Assembly: GCA_016490735.1 (NCBI GenBank)
Contig: JAEMWC010000166.1
Span: 737,501-801,500 of the forward strand
Origin: Pachyseris speciosa
Taxonomy: Eukaryota; Cnidaria; Anthozoa; Scleractinia; Pachyseridae
DNA: 64,000 nt
Reading direction: 5' to 3'
Shown here: in pieces, positions 22,656-31,089 of the stretch
Numbering within the stretch: the stretch's first letter is position 1
Layout: each line of letters starts with the position of its first letter
Position numbers and translations under genes: made by a program
The notes under the pieces: model-generated
The model's input: the letters and a program-made list of their open reading frames with translations, nothing else
The model's database searches: none
Told to the model about the DNA's origin: nothing

Positions 22656-23810
22656 CGCCAAACTCGAGACAAACGCTCTATCACATGCCCCACACCAACC
22701 GCATACCTGGTGGCGCTTTATAGATGACATTTTTATGATATGGACACACTCAGTAGACGATCTCAACACCTTCACCACATATCTCAACAACATTCACCCT
22801 ACAATTAAATTTACTTCCAATTATTCTTTCTCATCCATACCCTTTCTGGACGTCAACGTGTCACTGAACAACGGTAAAATCACTACTGATCTTTACACTA
22901 AGGCTACTGACAAACATCTCTACTTGTTACAATCCTCTTGCCATCCCAGACACAGCAAAAGAGCTATTCCATTCAGTTTAGCTCTCAGACTTCGACGCAT
23001 CTGCTCTTCTGACGAAACTTTCGCACTCCGTCTTAACGAACTTAAGTCTTATCTCAACAAACGTGGGTACAATCTCTCTTACCTCAACAACGAAATACAA
23101 CGCGTTTACAACATTTCACGTACCGAAGCACTTGCCCCCAAACAACGCAATTCCGATACTAACCAACCTACACGTGTACCCTTGTCATAACATACAATCC
23201 AGCTATTCGCTCCGTATCATCTATTATTCACAAACACTTCAACATTTTATCTTCATCTCCCCGCTGCGTTGACGTTTTCAAGGCTGCCCCTCTTGTTGCT
23301 TTCCGACGTTCTAACAATCTTAACGATCTATTGGTCAGTGCTAAACTACGTAAACCTGCTAAAAATAATCAACCCCTTGGTGCCTTTCGCTGTGGCCACA
23401 ACTGTTTAACATGCAACTACATAACTGATGGACTTACAACCTATACTTTTCATTCCACAGGCGAAACTAGATTTATCAAACATCACATTGACTGTAATTC
23501 CAAAAATGTCATATACATGGTACAATGCAATCACTGTCACAAACAATACATAGGCGAAACTAAACGACGACTTAAGGACCGTTTCAACGAACATCGTAGA
23601 ACAGTCGACAAACAAACCAACAGCTCTAAACCCACTGCAGTATCAGAACATTTTCTCTCTAACGGTCACAGCGCTTCTGACATGCAACTAATTCCACTAG
23701 AACAGTCCAAATCTAATCGTGACGGTGTACGAAGAGCCAGAGAAGCATATCTAATTGATAGAGATCAAACTCTTGAACCGTTAGGTATCAACAGAAAAGA
23801 AGAAATATAA
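22655..23810 (+). pseudogene. Inverted partial copy of the Penelope ORF, frameshifted
   Basis: The right arm repeats the last part of the Penelope protein in the opposite orientation, from the LETNALSHAPHQPH segment just before WWRFIDDIFMIW to the same C-terminal residues. Compared with the left arm, one C is missing in the run after GTACC near 23180, so the frame breaks at RVPLS and resumes in another frame to 23810. Apart from this and a few substitutions (for example Ile versus Phe in the antisense shadow near 23510), the arms are almost the same. Confidence 0.8.
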
Positions 23811-23969
23811 TACCTATCTTTTTGTTTTCTTGTTACGTTTTTTTCAAATTTTCAAACTGTAACGTTTTTTTATTTTACGTTGTATTGTTTACCTTTATTA
23901 TAATATCATGTTACATGTACAACCTTTTTTTAAAACTGTAACGTCGTTTCATCTTAGTGTCATAATATG

Positions 23970-24012
23970 TAACACCCTGATGAAGGAAGGCTGTGCCTCC
24001 CGAAATATTGGT
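23970..24012 (+). ncRNA. Possible hammerhead motif, Penelope right arm
   Basis: CTGATGA at 23977-23983 is followed by a hairpin (GGAAGGC-TGT-GCCTCC) and GAAA at 24002-24005, then TATTGG. ATAT could form the self-complementary stem III used by dimeric minimal hammerheads, with TTGGT entering stem I (ACC paired to GGT). Stem II has a bulge and an A-C closing mismatch. Hammerheads are known in Penelope-like elements; this one may be decayed. Confidence 0.35.
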
Positions 24013-24070
24013 TTAAATATATATTCCTAGCCGTGTAACCAGCCTTGCTTGTTTCTTACCGTTTTCTAGT

Positions 24071-24085
24071 TCTGAAATAAGGCTG
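24071..24085 (+). repeat. Target-site duplication, right, of the Penelope composite
   Basis: Exact copy of 19919-19933. Confidence 0.75.
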
Positions 24086-24107
24086 TTGGGTACATTTTCG
24101 TGCTCAG

Positions 24108-24219
24108 GTCCTCACATTTGCAGCATTTCGAGACATGCGTAACCGCCACGTGCATCTCACAAAGGCATATTGCAAAGTGCTTTCTCATGCATGTTACAAA
24201 GTGCTCTTCTCTGAAAGTC
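24108..24219 (+). CDS. Possible internal exon, unknown
   Basis: A 112-bp open stretch lies between an AG acceptor (TTTTCGTGCTCAG) and a GTAAGT donor. In frame 1 it reads VLTFAAFRDMRNRHVHLTKA followed by YCKVLSHACYKVL, a plausible helical segment. Its phase (0 in, 1 out) does not join directly to the exon at 25871, which needs phase 0, so either an exon lies between or this is not part of that gene. No family is recognised. Confidence 0.25.
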
Positions 24220-25870
24220 GTAAGTTATGGTTTTTGTTCCCTTTTACCTCAGTCGTGGTCACTAAGCGTCTTCGTTCCCCTGAGAAGGATGCTGTTGTTG
24301 CGCAGGTACACCAGGCGTTTCTTTGTATGGGTAGCCTGTTTCTTTTCCCTTGTTTAGTTGTTATTTCGTTTCTCATCGGTTGTCTGATGAACGATGTACT
24401 TTTTTCTGTTCCTAGCTGAAACAATACACTGAGATTCCATTGACGAAAACCTTCTTCTGTCCTGTGATTTGTCTTTTGCTCGACAGTGATTACTTCGTTG
24501 CCCAAGCTGTAGGTATGACAAGATGCTGCGTGTTCCGATATGAACATGTTCCTTCTTTTTGTAAGTGGAATGAATCTGCGAACAGAATTGAATACAATAC
24601 TATCTTGTAGAGAATGAGAAATTAACCAATTGCCTCGCTTAAGTGGAAGGTGGGTGCCTGGGATACCTAGGGGCTTCCACTGTGGCCAAGCAGCCCCTAG
24701 ATATAATACTGCCCCCATGGCTGGCAAATCCCCGCAACCCAGTCATGAGCCCCCATTCCAGGCACCCGTCACACTGAAGAAACAGTGGAAGGAAGAAAAA
24801 ATAAGGGATGGGAGGGGGGAAGACGCTAAATAAACCGCTCCACAGACCACCGCACAAACGCTCGACGAAGAACTCGCAGATCGTAGCGGTGTACAAAGCT
24901 ACCACGTACCATGTGAGCCTGCACTTAAGGGATTGTCCGCTGGATTCCCGCTGAGCTCGCGGGCCGCTTGACCGCTTAACTTGTGGACCGTTAAACTTGA
25001 GAACTCCTTAAACCACTAGACTTGTGAACCGCTTGACCGCTAAGCTTGTGAACCGCTTAACCGCTAAGCTCGTGGTGGTTAACTTAGTTAAATTAAATTT
25101 AACCAAATCAAAAAGGAACGAGCTACACATGCTCTGCGCCATAAGGACTGATCATTGCGAATTAATTATAGTCTACACAACAATGTTCTATATTCTACCC
25201 TTACAAGCACAAGAATGAATTTTACATGCAATGAAATTGAATTCCATAGCGCATTGAAGTTTTGTCATTGAACAGTGGTGCATTGAAGTTGTTTTCTTGT
25301 TTTAGCAGTTTTGCAATTATTTGTTAGTCTTGTACCTGCGGACCTTTATTTTAACAAGAAATTTAGCTGACGATGCTTGTTTTGTCTTTACTCAGAGGCC
25401 TATTTATTACACTTGCAAAAGAATGGCGAGTTAAGAAGGAAGGTGGGTGGGTGGCTTACAGAAGGAAACATGTTAGACGTGATTTGACTCCAGGCAGCTA
25501 AATAGCTAGTGAAATGTAATACATTGGGGAATTGTTAGCTCTTTAGGTGTAGTATTCAAGGAGATTTTGTCTTCCTAAAACTGCAAAATTTGTGGGTGGC
25601 AAACGCACTAATGAGCTCATACATTCTTTGCAAAATTTTGAGTTTTTAAACCCGCGTTGCTCAAAAAGTATTCAATACATGAGGCTCATATTCATTGGCA
25701 GAGTTGTTCATACTATGACCTTTCAATATTCAGAACTGATTTATTTGTAGCTCCATCAGAAACTGAATTGTTCAGGCTAATGAGGCAAATATTGTAAACA
25801 AGGTTTCCCCAATAAGACGCCTTTAAACTACCTGTGTATGATCCTGTTGTTGTTTTTCTATTTTAAACAG
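24220..25870. other. Non-coding, short AACCGCTTGACCGC repeats
   Basis: No exon was recognised. At about 24949-25075 there is a short imperfect tandem repeat built on AACCGCTTGACCGCTAAGCT and relatives. The long minus-strand frame at 24194-24727 has no recognisable domain. Confidence 0.4.
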
Positions 25871-25961
25871 GCCAGAGACTTGGTGCCCCTATTACTGTAC
25901 CTCAGTAGATGTGATGTGCAGTCGGTAAAATTTGCAGCCAGAAAGGCGCTGTCATCTTTGG
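25871..25961 (+). CDS. ARM/HEAT-repeat protein, penultimate exon
   Basis: The exon follows the acceptor TTTTAAACAG and ends at the donor GTGAGA. It starts in phase 0 and ends in phase 1; the other two frames have stops. It reads ARDLVPLLLYLSRCDVQSVK and then FAARKALSSLG, the two-helix pattern of one ARM/HEAT repeat with the usual small residues at the turn. It joins in frame to the exon at 30344. From memory the pattern resembles the C-terminal repeat of RIPOR/FAM65 Rho-interacting proteins, but that identification is weak. Earlier exons were not found. The intron that follows is 4.4 kb and full of transposons, including the hammerhead array in antisense. Confidence 0.55.
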
Positions 25962-26679
25962 GTGAGACCCACTGTACATGTTTTCATTATTTACTGCATT
26001 TTGTCTTTGAACCTGTCGATTTACACGTTGCCCGAACCGTTTAGACGTCAATATCAACTCCAACACAAGGCACCGTTGACTTGTCCTCCCTCCCTCCCCC
26101 TCCCCCCCCCACCTCTCCCTCCCCGCCGCCACGCATTTAAAGCACGTGTTTAATACGTTCTAGGCAAGGGATGAAATCCTTAACTGTGATCGTGCAATTG
26201 AAAGGTGTTTTCGTTGCTGTTGTTTGGAGTTGTGATGTAAAACCTTCTCTAATTTTTAGTCTCTGGATAACATCCTAAAATCATAACCCGAAAGTTTTAA
26301 TGCTGTACAGCATTTCTAACTTCTGCTCCTGCCTTCCTTCGATCGACAGCTGTCCACCAGGGCCGTACATAGCGGGGGGGGCAGGGGGGGGCAGTTGCCC
26401 CCGCCAGAAAAACTAAATGTTTTCTTTTTTTTCTAACATAGTGTTTGATTTTGCTGGGCTTTTTGCTTGATTTCATGTAGCTATATTGGTCCAAAATCTC
26501 AAGAAAACCGACTAATTGACTGAAAAGTCTTTCTTCAATGTAAATCCAAATAATTATTTTGGAAAATCTTTCGAGGTAAAAGCCAGTGCGAGTTTTCTTA
26601 TGACAATAATGTGCTACTCGTTGGAGTGCAAAAGTTACTACCCTTTCTGCTCTTCTTGCTAAATATGGGTCTGTACTTC

Positions 26680-27039
26680 TAGCTCTGGGTGAAATTTCGT
26701 CGTCAAGCAGTGGCGATGCTAAACGTGATGCTTCAGTTTATTCACATCTTCTCCAAGACTCTGAATTCATAGTCGCTTTTCACAGTATCTCAGTTTGTTC
26801 TGTCATTTTTAGCCCAAGTAACAAAGTCCCTACAAGCTAAGAGCTGTAACCTTGACGATGCATACCAAAGCATAACTCTCGCCAAAGAATGCAATAAATC
26901 AGCAAGAGGAGATGAATCCTGGCAGGTGTGGAGTCGAATCAGCCAGGTAGCTGACTCTATGAACGTTACCCTGGTAAAGCCTCGTACAACGACTGTTCAA
27001 CGCCATCGAGCAAACGCCGCACACAACGACCAACCATGA
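26680..27039 (+). pseudogene. hAT transposase fragment
   Basis: One frame gives LALGEISSSSSGDAKRDASV and LLQDSEFIVAFHSISV. After a frameshift near 26815 the next gives SLQAKSCNLDDAYQSITLAK, then WSRISQVADSMNV and KPRTTTVQRHRANAAH before a stop at 27037-27039. This order (D/E-x-x-F-V-x-x-x-H, a helix ending L-x-x-A, then KPR-x-x-x-x-QRHRAN) is the C-terminal half of hAT transposases of the ZMYM1/TTF-zinc-finger type. The catalytic N-terminal part and the dimerisation domain are missing. Confidence 0.6.
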
Positions 27040-27164
27040 GACTACTACAGGCTAAATGTGTTTTATCCATTTTTAGTATAAATCTACTGCGTTCTATCAA
27101 GAATGCCGTTCTCTGATAAGCTACGCTACTCGCTATCTTTTCTGTGATAGTTATCAACAAAATG

Positions 27165-28043
27165 GCGGCCGCTTCTTCGCGTTTTCGAAGTGTCTGCGAG
27201 GAGAATTTAGATAATTTACTTATCGGGTTACTTTATAAAGCTAAATACTATTTGCCCTCAAAATCTCTTCTTACACTATACTATGCCCTTGTTTATCCTT
27301 ATCTTACTTACTGCAATTTAATTTGGGCCTCTACTTATGTTACCAACCTGCAACGAATTTACATACTACAGAAAAGAGCAGTACGGGCGATCTCTAAGGC
27401 TGACTATAGGGCTTCAAGTAAACCTCTTTTTGCAAATTTAAAAATTCTTGATGTCCTTAGTATCTACTCGCTCCAAGTAAGTTCTTTTATGTACTTATAT
27501 CATCATGACGCTTTACCTACTGCTTTTAATCAAATCTTTCAAACTGGAAATCAGATTCATCAATATTCAACGAGATACTCTGACCTTTACCGATCTCATA
27601 CCTGTAGAACAAATATCAAAAAATTTTCGATCCTGTTTCAAGGTCCTAGGATACGGAATTCATTACCGAGCAACATCAAAAACGCCCCGACTTTTAATAT
27701 ATTCAAGCGTGTGATCAAACCATTTTTAAGGGCCAGACAAGACACTACCTAATTACCATAACAATTTATATATATCATTTTTGTCCAATCACACTCATAT
27801 ACTTAAAATACATGTCTTTTCTTTTTTTTTAAATACCGCCTAGTAATATTTAATGCCCGTGGGGGGGAATCTCTATTCCTCATAAGCTTTGCTTCTCGGA
27901 GATTTCCCCGCCACAGTCCTTCCTTCAAAATTGTATGTACACTTTAAATTTAATATTAATTAGCTATTTATTACCTTTTCTATTCTACTTGTAATATTTT
28001 CTATGTGGCGAGATAATAAATAATAATAATAATAATAATAAAT
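27165..28043 (+). mobile_element. 5-prime-truncated LINE (CR1/L2-like), 3-prime end
   Basis: An open frame to 27752 reads the C-terminal region beyond the RT: LTLYYALVYPYLTYCNLIWA, LQRIYILQKRAVRAISKADY, LDVLSIYSLQVSSFMY and GPRIRNSLPSNIKN. This corresponds to the tail of the intact LINE at 35075-38632 (LDYCNSLLYGLP, LQHVQNAAARLV, SLWNALPCEIRN). A 3-prime untranslated region follows and a (TAA)n tail at 28015-28043. The RT and endonuclease are absent, the usual result of incomplete reverse transcription. Confidence 0.7.
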
Positions 28044-28763
28044 AATTTATACTAAAACAATTAGATTATTCGCTCTCGATTTCTATGCGTGATAGCTGAT
28101 TCGGGCTGCGCCCTCATCAACTATCACGCGATAGAAATCTCTAGCTCATAATCTAATTGTTAAATCGATCACGTTGTCGGTGAGCTTGAAACGAGATTTT
28201 CAAACTACACAAGGTGTTTATGCCATAATAAATCATGAAAATTTATAACAAAAACATAAGTGTGGTTTGTTTCCTTAAAGGTCTTACAGCCCTGCCAAAC
28301 GGATCCAACATGTTGATGCAACATCGTCCAACATTTTTGAATCCAACATGTTGCACTCGTGTGGCCACCATGTTGCACGATGTTGCATGATGTTGGATGA
28401 TGTTGGACGAAGTTTGATATCCATCAAACATCGTCTTCAACGTCATCCAACATTTCTTTTGTCTCAGGTGTGAACAACAATGTTGCATTCGTTTGGCCAC
28501 TGTTTTCAACAATGTTGAATGCGCGCATGCCCACTAAGCTGACTTTGCGGTATCTGTATTCATGGTTTATACTTGCTTCGCGCGTTGCCGCGTGTGTGTT
28601 AAAAAAACAGTATCACGAACGAACAAAGTTTTCAATCTCTCGACGAAGAGAGCACTAAAACAAGTGATCTCTCTTCAAAAAGAAAGCGAAAGGAAAAGGA
28701 GTAGCTGTAACTGTAGACCAGCGTAAGCGAGAAGATTGTCTTACGCGGAGGCCGAAAGGCTTA

Positions 28764-28997
28764 AGCCTGGTTTTCACTAGCAACGTAAGCACAAGCGCAA
28801 GCATACGAAGCTTATGCTAAGTGAAAACGAACACTACGCAAGCGAACGCAAGCACTAGGAAAAGGAAAAATTTTGATGCTTGCGCTAATGTGCTTGCGCT
28901 TATGCTTATGCTTATGCTTGCGTTAAGCCCGTTTTCACAGTGAAATAAGTGCTCTTGTGCTTGCGCTTGTGTTTGAGTAGCTAGTGGAAACCAGGCT
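28764..28997. mobile_element. 234-bp inverted-repeat element, TTA duplication
   Basis: The ends AGCCTGGTTTTCACTAGC and GCTAGTGGAAACCAGGCT are inverted repeats flanked by TTA (28761-28763 and 28998-29000). The interior is built of GCTTGCGCTTATGC-type repeats. Its ends are related to those of the element at 6959-7377. Confidence 0.75.
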
Positions 28998-29009
28998 TTA
29001 TGTAAAGTT
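28997..29009 (+). repeat. Target-site duplication, left, of the hammerhead array
   Basis: TTTATGTAAAGTT here recurs at 29924-29936. The right copy overlaps a few bases that could also belong to the inverted unit, so the true duplication may be shorter. Confidence 0.6.
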
Positions 29010-29122
29010 GATATACCTCACAAATTAATGTGATTTGGTAAGCTGAAGCCACTCTAAAGGCACTAAGGCCACATGGTAGCGGGCATTACCCCTTAAATCT
29101 ACCAAAGCAAAGATTGAGCCCA

Positions 29123-29189
29123 AGCATTAGCAGCCATGGACAGCTGTTTCGGCCTTGTTAGGCCTCATCAGCATGGCATAGATAATGCT
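29123..29189 (-). ncRNA. Type I hammerhead ribozyme, unit 1
   Basis: On the minus strand: stem I 5-prime strand AGCATT, internal loop, GCCATG; core CTGATGA; stem II GGCC-TAACAA-GGCC; core GAA; stem III ACAGCTGT, which is self-complementary and so gives a 2-bp hairpin or a dimer; cleavage triplet GTC; then stem I 3-prime strand CATGGC, internal loop, AATGCT. All core bases are canonical and both halves of stem I pair fully. Expected cleavage is after GTC, between plus-strand positions 29139 and 29138. Confidence 0.85.
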
Positions 29190-29378
29190 CAGGCTCAAGT
29201 ACCCACATATCCATAAAACAAGCAGTGAAAACGTAAAGCTTGTGGGATGTGGCTGGAGTGACAATGATATACCTCAAAAATTAATGTGATTTGGTAAGCT
29301 GAAGCCACTCTAAAGGCACTAAGGCCACATGGTAGCGGGCATTACCCCTTAAATATACCAAAGCAAAGATTGAGCCCA

Positions 29379-29445
29379 AGCATTAGCAGCCATGGACAGC
29401 TGTTTCGGCCTTGTTAGGCCTCATCAGCATGGCATAGCTAATGCT
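29379..29445 (-). ncRNA. Type I hammerhead ribozyme, unit 2
   Basis: Same core and stems as unit 1, offset by exactly 256 bp. The inner loop of stem I differs from unit 1 by one base (TAGCTAATGC against TAGATAATGC on the plus strand), which extends pairing. Expected cleavage between 29395 and 29394. Confidence 0.85.
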
Positions 29446-29634
29446 CAGGCTCAAGTACCCACATATCCATAAAACAAGCAGTGAAAACGTAAAGCTTGTG
29501 GGATGTGGCTGGAGTGACAATGATATACCTCAAAAATTAATGTGATTTGGTAAGCTGAAGTCACTCTAAAGGCACTAAGGCCACATGGTAGCGGGCATTA
29601 CCCCTTAAATATACCAAAGCAAAGATTGAGCCCA

Positions 29635-29701
29635 AGCATTAGCAACCATGGACAGCTGTTTCGGCCTTGTTAGGCCTCATCAGCATGGCATAGCTAATGC
29701 T
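29635..29701 (-). ncRNA. Type I hammerhead ribozyme, unit 3
   Basis: Same as unit 2 except for one change that turns a stem I C-G pair into U-G (plus strand AGCAACCATGG instead of AGCAGCCATGG). The core is intact. Expected cleavage between 29651 and 29650. Confidence 0.83.
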
Positions 29702-29788
29702 CAGGCTCAAGTACCCACATATCCATAAAACAAGCAGTGAAAACGTAAAGCTTGTGGGATGTGGCTGGAGTGACAATGATATACCTCA

Positions 29789-29929
29789 TTAAGGGGTAAT
29801 GCCCGCTACCATGTGGCCTTAGTGCCTTTAGAGTGGCTTCAGCTTACCAAATCACATTAATTTGTGAGGTATATCATTGTCACTCCAGCCACATCCCACA
29901 AGCTTTACGTTTTCACTGCTTGTTTTATG
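29789..29929 (+). repeat. Inverted partial unit of the hammerhead array
   Basis: Reverse complement of about 141 bp of the 256-bp unit, from CCCCTTAA back to CATAAAACA; it lacks the hammerhead. It has the variant CCTCACAAATTAATG of unit 1, not the CCTCAAAAATTAATG of units 2 and 3. It lies at the 5-prime end of the sense strand, where 5-prime inversion during target-primed reverse transcription would put it. Confidence 0.7.
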
Positions 29930-29936
29930 TAAAGTT
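29924..29936 (+). repeat. Target-site duplication, right, of the hammerhead array
   Basis: TTTATGTAAAGTT, the same as 28997-29009. Confidence 0.6.
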
Positions 29937-30343
29937 ATCGGTCTCGCAGCATTTTCTGGGCTACCAAAGACAATATCGCACGGGTTTGTTTTCTAAGGAG
30001 TCTTGGTAAATTTTTGTCCCAATCCCTTGAGACCAAGTGTTGAATCCAACATGTTGCATTCGTTTGGCCACCTCGTTCAACACTGTGCAACATCGTCCAA
30101 CAATGTTGGATTCAACATTGTTGGATGATGTTGCACTCGTTTGGCCGGGCCTTTAGAGGCAACCTTCTGTGTAGGGGTGAAAACAAAACGTGCAACTAGA
30201 AACCCTGTCTGTATTCGGGGGGCCACTGTGAAGGTGCGCGGAGTTTGCCCCCGCAGACAAAAAATCCTAGGTACGGCCCTGTCCACACGAGTATTTTCAA
30301 TGCGGTTCTGGTTCCTTATCTGACCTTAGTTTTCGTCTTGCAG

Positions 30344-30414
30344 GCGCGGAAGGAGAAGACTCTCTAAGGAGATCAACAATGTCATCAAGTGAAATAGCAG
30401 GCCTTATGTTTTGA
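30344..30414 (+). CDS. ARM/HEAT-repeat protein, last exon
   Basis: The acceptor TTTTCGTCTTGCAG precedes the exon. Joined in phase 1 to the exon ending at 25961, it reads G, then AEGEDSLRRSTMSSSEIAGL, MF and the stop TGA at 30412-30414. The Ser-rich 22-residue tail follows directly on the repeat ending KALSSLG, giving a natural protein end. The splice phases match and the acceptor is strong, but the tail itself has no recognisable motif. Confidence 0.5.
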
Positions 30415-31085
30415 ACCACATCTCAAAACAAAAGCAATGTGATTTGCCGACCAAAACGGCGAATGCCTTCTTGGGCAGCAGCTACGAATGACAATCAAAA
30501 TTCGTGAGAAGAAGGTTTCATTTTCTGGTTACAAAAGTTCACGCTTTGACCCTCGGGACTCAGTGAAACTTGGGGTACGCGATTTCACTAGAAAGTTAGT
30601 TCCAAGCTGAACAGTCCAGTTTGTTCCAGTGCGTTTTCATCTCCGCAGTCCCGTGTGCAAGTTCAGAAATTTGTCAAAGTGGCGTTTTGGTAAACTTGGA
30701 CCAGTAGTCGTTAGGTTTGGTTCTTCTTTCTATTCCTTATCTGCGGAACGATGATTTCTGTCTAGAAAGCTTGACCGTATGCAGTGATACCCGCACATTG
30801 AAGTGTAATGTGCAACTACGTTTGAATGCGACATGTTCCTTGAGCACTTTCTGCTACTGAGCTTCATCACGAGGCACGTGTTTCTGTTCCGATTGTTATT
30901 GCCTCTAGTTTAGCCCAACATATCTTTTTTTGGTTTGGTACTGATAGGACTCCTTCTCCAGAGTGACGTACGAGGAAGCTCTATAAGGAGTATTTCATCG
31001 TATGGGATTATAAGATGTTTTGGGGGAGCTGTATATACCCCCCCCCCTCCCCAAAACAAACCCGAACATCACAAGGTGTGGTCCA
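30415..31085. other. Probable 3-prime untranslated and intergenic sequence
   Basis: No open frame of note. A C-rich run occurs at about 31040-31050. The minisatellite begins at its end. Confidence 0.4.
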
Positions 31086-31089
31086 TACT

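Larger units (their letters stand above)
19934..24070 (-). mobile_element. Penelope-like element, head-to-head inverted composite
   Basis: A minus-strand copy (about 22655 to 19934) and a 5-prime-truncated plus-strand copy (22655 to 24070) meet at their 5-prime ends. The inverted arms (about 20017-21433 and 22655-24070) are about 1.4 kb and nearly identical. The left side carries about 85 bp of 3-prime sequence that the right arm lacks. The 15-bp direct repeat TCTGAAATAAGGCTG on both outer sides indicates one insertion event. Inverted partial copies are a known habit of Penelope-like elements, where they act as pseudo-LTRs. Each arm has a CTGATGA...GAAA motif near its end, as in the hammerheads described from this class. 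Confidence 0.8.
29010..29929 (-). mobile_element. Retrozyme-like tandem array with hammerhead ribozymes
   Basis: Three direct units of exactly 256 bp start at 29011, 29267 and 29523 (anchor ATATACCTCA). They are followed by 10 bp of a fourth unit and then about 141 bp of unit sequence in inverted orientation (29789-29929). Each direct unit holds one hammerhead on the minus strand, so a transcript of that strand would be cut into 256-nt monomers that can circularise. No protein is encoded. A 13-bp direct repeat flanks the array. Tandem units of a few hundred bp with type I hammerheads match the metazoan retrozymes described by de la Peña and colleagues, thought to use Penelope-like machinery. 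On the sense (minus) strand the inverted piece is at the 5-prime end. Confidence 0.75.
28276..30156. mobile_element. Element with CAACATGTTG repeats and GGCCAAACG ends, split
   Basis: The left part (28276-28530) has GCCCTGCCAAACGGATCC and many CCAACATGTTG and GATGTTGGA phrases. The right part (30040-30156) has the same phrases and ends CTCGTTTGGCCGGGCCTTTA. The ends are imperfect inverted repeats (GCCAAACG versus CGTTTGGC). The element is interrupted by the inverted-repeat element at 28764 and the hammerhead array at 29010. Confidence 0.4.
26359..30279 (+). mobile_element. hAT-like element with nested insertions
   Basis: The left end CAGGGCCGTAC (26359) and right end GTACGGCCCTG (30279) are perfect 11-bp inverted repeats, with GC-rich subterminal sequence on both sides (TTGCCCCCGC in each). 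Between them lie a degraded hAT transposase (26680-27039), a truncated LINE and several other insertions including the hammerhead array. CTGTCCAC occurs at both edges but overlaps the right inverted repeat, so an 8-bp target duplication is only possible. The element sits in the intron of the ARM/HEAT gene. Confidence 0.5.

Noticed and set aside
22656..22793. First 46 codons of the long minus-strand frame that contains the Penelope ORF
   Set aside because: They are the antisense of the inverted right arm (starting at a TTG, not an ATG). The true Penelope sequence begins at the junction near 22655.
24194..24727. 177-codon minus-strand frame
   Set aside because: No recognisable domain, no splice or promoter context, and it overlaps the better-looking plus-strand exon candidate at 24108-24219.
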